From: Sebastes aleutianus
Taxonomy: Eukaryota; Chordata; Actinopteri; Perciformes; Sebastidae
NCBI GenBank assembly: GCA_916700875.1
Contig: CAKAKS010000022.1
Location: 15,390,065 to 15,454,064, forward strand
Length of the DNA stretch: 64,000 nucleotides
Reading direction: 5' to 3'
The position numbers and the translations under genes were made by a program. The notes under the pieces were generated by a model. That model made no database searches, was not told the DNA's origin, and was given only the letters and a program-made list of their open reading frames with translations. Below are positions 56,370 to 64,000 of this stretch, piece by piece. How positions within the stretch are numbered: position 1 is the stretch's first letter; every line of letters starts with the position of its first letter.

Positions 56370-58340
56370 TTGAACCCTGTGAGGACTTAAACAACAAGGC
56401 TTATTTTATCAGATTATTTTCATGTAGAAACTAGATGAATTTGTGATTATTCTTAGCCAACGTATAATAATACCAATAATCTATGAAATAAATATCTGCT
56501 CTGTGTCGCTGATTACTGCAGCACAACAGTGATTCAACCTACAGCCACGACATCATGGCTGAAAGGACTGAAGACAAAAGGGCCACCTGCAGAAAAATCA
56601 AACCTTCAAATGTGAGAACAGAGACAACACGCCGCCGCCCACGCGGCGTTATTGGCAGCTGATCTCTGGGGAAGAACGGGCGCCACATCACAGCCACGAG
56701 TGTTTAGCACCAGAGATACAAAGAAATATTGGAGATCTCAACAATCAATGCTGCTTCATATGAACCAAAACAAAAAAGGGCAATCAATGCTCTGTACACC
56801 TGAAACACATTTTATTTCATGCCATCATTTATAAATCTCCTCTAACCTGAAATGTCATCTTGATGGCTACAAAAAGAAAAAAAAATCCGATGAAGGTTTT
56901 CAGGGAAAAAGCCTGGAGATAAACACGTGCAGGCAGATTACAGCATTTGATTTCCGATCACTGCTCAGATGAAAATCTCTGCTGTGATGCCGCGTCCAGG
57001 GACCCACACCCGTCCAACGGCAGACATCCGCTTTGAAACTGCACGCCAACTGTTTTCCTCTCACTCAGCTGTGGCAACGCTGAGCGAACGCTTCGCCGTC
57101 CAAGACAATTATCTGCTCTAATGGATTCAGTTGAGACGGGGCCGACCCGAGACGGAGCGCTGATTTATTTCATTCTTTCCTAAAGCAGAGCGGCCAATTA
57201 TATCGCCTTAACTAGGCGTTAGCTCTTTTAGCCGGCTACCCGGGCCCAATTAGAGAGCAGCTGCAGGTGGATTTTAATGGGAGGCTGTGTGTGTGTGTGG
57301 ATCCTCAGCTTCGTCGTATGTTTACACTTTTGCCTGCCTCAGCGACAGAGAGAGTTGCTCGGTTATGAGCGAAGTTGCAGAGCTGAATTGGTTTTTTTTC
57401 CCCCCTCTGCGAGCTCTTCGGGGTCAGCCAGAAAGCAGCTTTGATTTCCGGAAAGTGCTCATGTTGTCTTTGCAGCGAGGGAGGATTTGGAGGGACGGGA
57501 AAGGGGGGTTGTGGGTGACATCGGTGCTTTTCCACCAAAGTAACCAGTGGATTGTGTAGATTTGTGAAGGACCGGTTCCTGCGTTGACAGGATTAGAACA
57601 TCAGCCAAATGCCCGTCAGAGATGCGGCATTGTTTGAAGCCATCCACTCATCCGCTCCCTATTTTTTCCATCTGACAATCTGTTCTTTATTGCGCTGTCA
57701 AATTCAAAATGTGTTCACTGTCATTTTCACCCCTCCCCCCTATCCCTTGCTGTCACTCAGTGGCTCTTTGACACACATCAATTATACACATTAGGCTTCA
57801 CGGAGAGTGAAGAGGGGGCAGCGAGAGAGGGTAAGAAACAGAGAGAGGTGGAGCATGTATCCCATACCACCCAGAGGCCTGTTCCAGCAGTAATTGCGGT
57901 AGTTAATGTGGGTCAGCGGTTGCAGGGTCGGAAGGAGTGATGGAGGGGGGAGAGAGGGAGTCACTGCAGTCACCCTCGGGTGGGAGGGCTAAGGGTGAAG
58001 CGCTCCGATACACCACCCCACACACTCCTCTCTTTTTTCCTCTTTTTAATAAACCATACTAGCATTCAGCTGGGCTGCAGGGCATCACTCCTTTCACCCT
58101 CCACCTCCCTCAGTATGTGCTGATTCAACCCCAAATATTTGAGTACTGAGCACAGAGCTGCAGTTCCCAACCTGGAGGTTTGGACCCGCGAGATAAAGCT
58201 TAGAAGTTGTGAGATGATTTAAAGGAAAGGAAAGCAGAGAAAAATATGTTTATTTTTTATTTTTTTCAGACAGTTTCTTCCCGAATAACCTGGATAATTT
58301 GACCTCCACAGATCTCTAAATATATTCAAATAAATCAACC
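56370..58340. other. Intron stretch with no recognised gene
   Basis: Repeat-poor. The 56930-57270 block is complex sequence without low-complexity tracts. Frames of 60-90 aa carry no domain. Confidence 0.45.
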
Positions 58341-58346
58341 TGGGAA

Positions 58347-58872
58347 TAGGGATGTACCGATCCAATACTGATATCGGATATCAGGCCAATACTGACTCAA
58401 ATAACTGGATCGGGTATCGGGACAATGGAGCCGATCTATTCAATTCAAATCTGTGTTTGCGTCTGATTACATGTGCGCGTACTACGCCATGCAAAGCAAA
58501 TGTTTCAAGGGCTCGCAGTAGCACTGCAAAATGTAACACAACCAACTTAATCAAGCACCTCCAGAGGCGTCATGCTGAAGAATTTGATTAATTTTTTAAG
58601 GTTTTTTGCCAAGTTGCAGGTGCACAATTTATTATTTTAATAATAAATAACAGTTCGGTTAATCTATATCCATGTATTTATTTGTTAAATTTTGTTCTAC
58701 AAAGTAGAAAAGCAATGTTTAAGTCAAGCCTGATGTTGCCTTACACATAAAAATGACAGTCACTTCTTCACAGTGAGGCATACAGCTTATTAATTAAACA
58801 CTGGTATCGGATCGGTACTCGGTATCGGCTGATACCCAAAGCCCAGGTATCAGTCTTATCGGTGCATCCCTA
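58347..58872 (+). mobile_element. hAT-like element with a decayed BED zinc-finger frame
   Basis: The ends TAGGGATGTACCGATCC and TAGGGATGCACCGATAAG (reverse complement of the right) match at 14 of the first 15 bases. Flanks CCTGGGAA and CCTGTCAT share 5 of 8 positions, consistent with an eroded 8-bp duplication. A frame at 58352-58591 ends in NTTNLIKHLQRRHAEEFD, the C-terminal half of a BED finger as found in hAT transposases and ZBED proteins. The zinc-ligand cysteine pair upstream is incomplete. The frame stops straight after the finger, so no transposase domain remains. Confidence 0.78.
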
Positions 58873-58879
58873 CCTGTCA

Positions 58880-60390
58880 TGAAGGGCAGTAAGTACAGTA
58901 TATATTGCTTCGTTTTAAGGGAACAAAAGGCCGAAATAACGACCTCTGAAAAATAGTCACACTTCATTTTACATTAAAGTCATTAGGTAAAAAGGGTAAA
59001 GAGACTGTATGACATTAACTTGCCAAACACAGATTTTTCCAGACTTAAATATGTAATAAAATCTAAATAATGTTACAAATCTACCCACAAACAACCAGAA
59101 TACCCTCATGACTTTGATCTTACTAACAAATCCTTTTGAAATAAATGACTCATATATGTCAAGACCCTGCGTGCTACAAAATGATGCTCCCATACAACTC
59201 ATTTCAATAAACCAGATGCGGTCAAGGTTGTTTTCCAAAGCCTTTTCCCCCTCCAGCGTAACATCCTCTCGTCATTGAGTTTGATCCTGAGCTCACACCT
59301 TGTGGGGCTTTAGCTGATTTTTTACCACTAATGTAAAACTCCCAACAACAAAACCAAAACGGCTGAATAAAAAAAAAAGCACAAGAATCCAATTAATAAT
59401 TTGTCTGAAAGGGAAGAAAGTGTTTCTGGAACAGACGGGGACACTCTGCACTGAAACCCGGGCTAATGGAAGTCTTTTTTAAGTAGATTAGTTTGCTGCT
59501 TAAGCTAAGATGACCCATCCAACCTGTTCTCTGGCTGGGGAGACCTGGATGTTCCTTTTCTTAAATGGAAAAAAAAAAAATTACAAAAAGAGATATTAAA
59601 TAATTAAATGCACCAAGAAGAAAAGTGCAGGTTGCCACCTCTGAGGCTCCAGTCTGATTACCACCATCAGGAGAAACATGGAAATAAAAAGGCAATATCG
59701 ACCTGAAACGCCGATACATGAGAGCGAACGCCGCCCTCCCCCTCCCCTCGGCTCCTCCGCTGTTGAAGCCGGGAGTCAACCTGTTGTTGGAGAGGGTAGA
59801 TGTGTTGACAGAGGCGGGGCGCCAGGGGTCTTCACTCAGTCAAAGGCCCCCCTTCAGCAGCCATGAAGCATTTATGAACAGGCATCTCCCTCCTCTGCTC
59901 TCTATTCCACTCACAGCCCCTCTTCTTCTTCTTCTTCTTCTTGTCTCGCAAACACTCTGCCCTTCTTTCCCACGTCCTCTCCGACTGTCTCCCTGCTACA
60001 CACACACACACATCGGCGTCTAATAGATTTCCTCCCCCTTCACTCCGAGTGTGTATGTGTGTGTTTTTGAGTGTCCCTCCTCAACAGCACTAGCGGAGTG
60101 TATCTCCCCGCTCTGAGCCCTTCTCGGCCTTCAGGTAAATGTTTGTGCTGCGAGAAAAAAGAGACACACAAATTGATGGAAAGAGCTTACTCACGCTGTA
60201 GTCTGCAGCAGCACCGGCTCACCACTTCTTCAAGGTTGTCGTACAGGTGCGTCTCTCTGTAAATAAAAAAAAAAAGGCACACATGCTGACTAAAATAATA
60301 TGCGCGCTCTCATTGCTGCTGTGTGTGAGCCGCGAGTGTGCTGACTCTTAAACAGGTGGAGCTGGAGCACTGCAGGGAACGTGACTGTGG
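58880..60390. other. Intron stretch with simple repeats, no recognised gene
   Basis: A (CTT)7 run at 59921-59942 and short CA runs near 60000. Frames at 59678-60023 are in low-complexity sequence. Confidence 0.5.
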
Positions 60391-60396
60391 TGTGTG

Positions 60397-60436
60397 TGAA
60401 TGTGTAAATGTATGTGTGTGTGTGTGTGTGTATGTG
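60397..60436 (+). repeat. GT-rich microsatellite
   Basis: Interrupted GT run, pure from about 60413 to 60430. Confidence 0.9.
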
Positions 60437-60898
60437 AGGTCCACTCTTCTGCTCTTTGATCCTCGTCTTGACAGCCCACCACCTGGGACGATCCGTCACA
60501 CGCCGCATGGCTCCCGGGCCCCGGCTACACCGCGGGAATCACAACACACAGCGGCCTAACGCAGCGCTAACAGTCAGCCTTCCTCCTCCTTGCACATTAT
60601 AACACTGTCAGAATCGCTAATGCTAACACCAAAAGCTAACCCCTCTCCCATGTATAGATATGCCAAAAAAAATGCCCCCAGAATCATAATTCACGGCGCG
60701 TGCCGCGAGCAGCTAAGACTCATACGGCGCTATTGGAATTGCTAATCGCACACGAGGGGCCAAAGCTTGAACACAGGTGCAATTGGAATTATAATAGAAA
60801 TGATAGTGTACAATACTGAGGCAATGCTAAAAAGCTCCCTCACCTCACCTCACATGGAAATCATGACTCAGGCTAAGATACACACTTTTTACTTTTAA

Positions 60899-61063
60899 AG
60901 GGCCAGTCCATTTTTTTTTACCACATACATTTTAAGTATGAGTGAAGAGTTGTAGATTGATTATAATTGAAAATATAGGTCTATTTTACCCTTTGTTGTG
61001 TTTATAAATGACATTACATTGGGGAGTTACACTGTAGAGGACCGTTTTGTGTTATTTGTGCCT
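60899..61063. mobile_element. Possible small TTAA-bounded element
   Basis: TTAA at 60895-60898 and 61064-61067 with ends AGGGCCAGTCC and AGGCACAAATAA. The inverted match is only a few bases, so this is a weak candidate. Confidence 0.3.
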
Positions 61064-61689
61064 TTAAAGCCCCAGTGAAATGGTAGTTAGAGCATCCTTA
61101 GCTTCTGTACTGCGACGCGTTTCACAGTGAAGCAGAATATTTGAGCAATGTAAAGTTACAAGAGGGATTTAAATCAAATCATTCACATTTGATCGAAGCT
61201 GTGCCTTTTAAAAGCCCTTACACACACAGCCATGGTTCACCTGCACAGGTGTTTTCACTTACTGGTCCTGATTAGAGCTCTCCTCAGGACTGTGTGGGTC
61301 GGTACAAACTGTAGCCTGGTTGACATCGTCCTCACTCTGATCTCAGTTTGGTTTCGGGCGGAACAGCGTGCACTTGTTTGGTTTTTATTATCTGTGTTCC
61401 ATTCAGCCGTACCTCTTGTTATAAAGGGGAAACCTGCTTAACTGGAGTTCAGGCAGCAGGTAGGAAGTGTTATCTTTGTTGTAGAGATGCTGTAGTAAAC
61501 CTTTTTGGCAGAGACAGTTCAGTACCTGTACCCTTTGGATTCAGCCACAAAAAGCCGTGTGAAATATGTGTTTATTATTGTTCATTGTGTTTTGTTTGGC
61601 AGCATTTGTGTTGGTTTTGGAGCATCTAGTAGTTCATAAAGACCTCGTATAACTTCACATAGCTCCACCATAGATCAGCTCAGTGTCGA

Positions 61690-61800
61690 GGCGAATACTG
61701 GAGCGGAAAATGTTACGTGTTGCTGGGCATTTGTAGGAAAACTACCGAAATTTTTTCAATAATTTATCATTAGATATCATACAAACCTTATGAAGATACG
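61690..61800. repeat. Dispersed family copy, 3' module only
   Basis: TGTTGCTGGGCATTTGTAGG and ATCATTAGATATCATACAAAC match the 3' module seen at 18140-18205 and 23328-23390. Confidence 0.55.
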
Positions 61801-62116
61801 TTGACTTGTTTCATTCAAACATAATGCATCATTTAGATTATTTTAAGAGTTTTTAAAAAAGTGAAAGAGGTTGTAGAGTTGGTAGAGTTGCATGGAATCC
61901 AACATGAACATATAAAAGTACGGTTTTCCCATTTTGAGGTTTTCAATTTTATTTGGTTTCTCCAATTTTATTGGAAATGATTTTACATTTTAATAGCACA
62001 CAGAATGAGTACTTTTACTTTTGATTCTTAAATATACTTCACTGCTAATATTTGTTGAGTTTTGCTTTCACTTGTAGCTTCACTTGGAGAATCTTCCATA
62101 CTGGTGTTACTACTAC

Positions 62117-62459
62117 AAGAGCTGCAACGATTAATCAATTAGTTGAACTATTACAATTAAATTAATCGCCAACTATTTTGATAATCGCTTTATCGATTTG
62201 AGTAATTTTTGAAAGTGAAAAAGTCAAAATTCTCTGATTGCAGCTTCTTAAATGTGAATATTGTTATAATAATATGACAGTAAACTGAATATCTTTGAGT
62301 TATGGACAAAACAAGACATTTGAGGACGTCATCTTGGGCTTTAAGAAACACTGATCGACATTTTCTGAATTTTTTTTAGAACAAACAACTAATCGATTAA
62401 CTGAAAAAATAATCAACAGATTAATCGACTATGAAAATAATCGTTAGTTGCATCCCCTA
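62117..62459. mobile_element. hAT-like MITE (AGAGCTGCAACGATTAATC ends) with 8-bp TSD
   Basis: Left end AAGAGCTGCAACGATTAATC; reverse complement of the right TAGGGGATGCAACTAACG. ATTAATCG-rich subterminal sequence lies at both ends. Flanks ACTACTAC (62109-62116) and ACTACCTC (62460-62467) match at 6 of 8. Interior ATATCTTTGAGTTATGG and GACATTTGAGGACGTC identify a very common teleost family. Decayed relatives are at 13738 and 31130. Confidence 0.82.
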
Positions 62460-63491
62460 ACTACCTCTAATGGAGAGCAGACCTGCCAGAGAACTACAGT
62501 ATGTGGAACTTTTAGTCTTGTGTGTGAAAGCCGTATCAGTGTGGTGACCTACATGGAGTAAATTGTATAAATCGTTACCCAGTGATCGTCTGCCAGTCGT
62601 GACTAATTCCCCCTCTTATCTCCATGCCTTTAACTAGTAGAGGCTGGTGTGAACCTCTCGGTGGTAAATGAATCCTGATCGTAGTGAAGTGGGGGGCTTA
62701 GGGTTTAGTGAAGTGACACCCGGAGCTCCGTTCACGCTGGGGGTCGTCGCAGAAACCCCTAAGCTGGGAGTTATCCCGGCTAATACACAGGCACTGCAGC
62801 ATCTGAATCACAACACCAATCACGTCGCTGACGCTAGGCTAAGGGCCAACTATTCAACAGCCGTGGCACCCAGAGGACACGGCAGGAATTCAGATCCATT
62901 ACGCTCCCAGCCCCATCAAAGGGACTCTGGGATTCGGATGCCAAATCTGCTCCAGATGCTCACTGTTGGATTTCACTAAGATGCACTGCAGGGCAAAGTG
63001 TCATCAGGGCCGATGTCGGCGATGTGGGCAACAGAAGCGCCACCGGTCCGCCTCATTCACACCGAGTTGATTTGTGCCATAAACACAACGGAGAGGACAA
63101 CAGAGCAGATGTAAACAATGGTGCGTTCGACTCATTTCTGGACAAATAGATACACGGAGAAATGAACAGATGAGCAGAGCTGGAGGCAGAAGGGCCAAAC
63201 ATATGCACCTGCAGCAACCGGAGGGAGGATGTGGAAGATAAAACCTGCACAGACTGGTGGCTCACCTGTGGATGATGTTGTTAACCAAGTCAACAAGGGC
63301 TGATTGTGTTTGTTAAATGCAAGAAAAAGCTCAAACGCTGAGCTGAAACGAACCCGTTTCATGGATGCTCTTGATTTGTCTGATTTAGTCTGATATTCTC
63401 CATTATATAGTTTTTCCACTAGTAAGCACTAACAAGTTTATTTCAACTGGAGCATGTCATGATTAGTACATAGAGTGCCTTAGTCACATAC

Positions 63492-63830
63492 TTAACCCTC
63501 TGAACCCCGAGCAGTTTCAGGGCGTTTTTCTGTTCCTGTCACATTTTGCTCACTGTGGCCTCTATTTCACTGCAATAAATAAGTCCTGCACCTCTATGGA
63601 AACAGCACAAGCATGGCTAGAAGTGGAGAGAACTTAAAAATGTCCTGTGCAGTATAACACAGTTATTGATCTACCACACTTTCCCAAGTGCACCCAAGTG
63701 TTACTGTGTAAACAGCCTGCAGTTCAGTCGAAGTTTCACAGATTTTTTGTCACGTGACTGTTGGTCTCAGCCGAGTCAATCATGGCTTCCCAGTTGCGCT
63801 GAAGAGCACAAAATTTAATGTTTTTTATAG
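63492..63830. repeat. Probable dispersed repeat (TTAACCCTCTGAACCCCGAG)
   Basis: TTAACCCTCTGAACCCCGAG, TTCAGGGCGTTTTTCTG and CACATTTTGCTCACTGTGG match a repeat I recall from teleost genomes. A related TTAACCCTTTAAAGACGG start occurs at about 55750. Limits approximate. Confidence 0.4.
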
Positions 63831-63920
63831 AATGCGGTTACTGCAAATGGTATATTTTTGGCAAAATTTTAAATGAGAAGAAGAATAAAGTGATTTTGAT
63901 GAAATATCACTATATTTTAA

Positions 63921-64000
63921 AGGTGCTCTATATGATATCCAGAGCATTAATATAGCAGAAAACAAGTATTTGCTATATAAAGATAAAATGGAGTAATGTC
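63921..64000. mobile_element. Left end of a TTAA element cut by the window edge
   Basis: TTAA at 63917-63920 is followed by AGGTGCTCTATATGATATCC and AGAGCATTAATATAGCAG, resembling a teleost TTAA-bounded element. The right end lies beyond the window. Confidence 0.5.

Larger units (their letters stand above)
50840..64000 (+). other. celf2 intron downstream of the RRM1 exon (5' part)
   Basis: No sequence encoding GCCFVTFYTRKAALEAQN, which should follow in RRM1, was found to the window end. The intron is therefore at least 13.1 kb. It contains several dispersed repeats, GT/CA tracts and two hAT-like elements. Confidence 0.75.

Noticed and set aside
60111..60140. CCTTCAG followed by GTAAATG as a splice-site pair for a next celf2 exon
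   Set aside because: There is no coding sequence for GCCFVTF or neighbouring RRM1 residues around it.

Overview
The window is vertebrate nuclear DNA, almost certainly from a ray-finned fish and probably a percomorph. The evidence is one coding exon with vertebrate splice sites, dense CA/GT microsatellites, and many short interspersed repeats of teleost type: tRNA-derived SINEs, hAT-like elements with 8-bp target-site duplications, and TTAA-flanked MITE-like elements. I see no bacterial, viral or plasmid gene organisation. Nearly all long open frames are chance frames in low-complexity or repeat DNA.

The only protein-coding sequence I can support is a 197-nt exon at 50643-50839 (+). It encodes the start of RRM1 of a CELF/Bruno-like RNA-binding protein, best matched to celf2. 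Bases 1-50642 are therefore the 3' part of a very long intron, and 50840-64000 the 5' part of the next intron. The following exon, which would carry RNP1 of RRM1, was not found in the remaining 13.2 kb.

Layout. 0-12 kb: a truncated tRNA-SINE (157-262), a hAT element with perfect TSDs (5101-5461), a 28S rRNA D2-derived segment (about 7050-7342) with a non-rRNA tail that a second hAT element interrupts (7401-7714), another tRNA-SINE (about 10078-10226), an inverted GT/CA pair (11238-11470) and a TTAA element (11760-12281). 13-31 kb: nested elements at 13.7-14.5 kb, a TTAA element at 20.2 kb, copies of a dispersed CTAAACCTAA-containing family, an 88-bp-period minisatellite (25.9-26.5 kb) and two abutting TTAA elements at 28.2-28.8 kb. 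32-39 kb: two long CAAGTC-type arrays in opposite orientation. 41-50 kb: a TTAA element with a nested repeat, a second 28S-derived copy nested in a hAT element (46827-47256), and small minisatellites. 50.6-50.8 kb: the celf2 exon. 51-64 kb: more dispersed repeats, a 41-bp-arm hairpin (52233-52337), a hAT element with a decayed BED-finger frame (58347-58872) and another hAT MITE (62117-62459).

The most unusual item is the pair of composite repeats at about 7.05-7.4 kb (+) and 47.0-47.17 kb (-). Each joins 28S rRNA D2/D3-border sequence to the same non-ribosomal tail, which looks like a small mobile family with an rRNA-derived head. All family assignments come from reading the sequence and from remembered family features; no database search was run.
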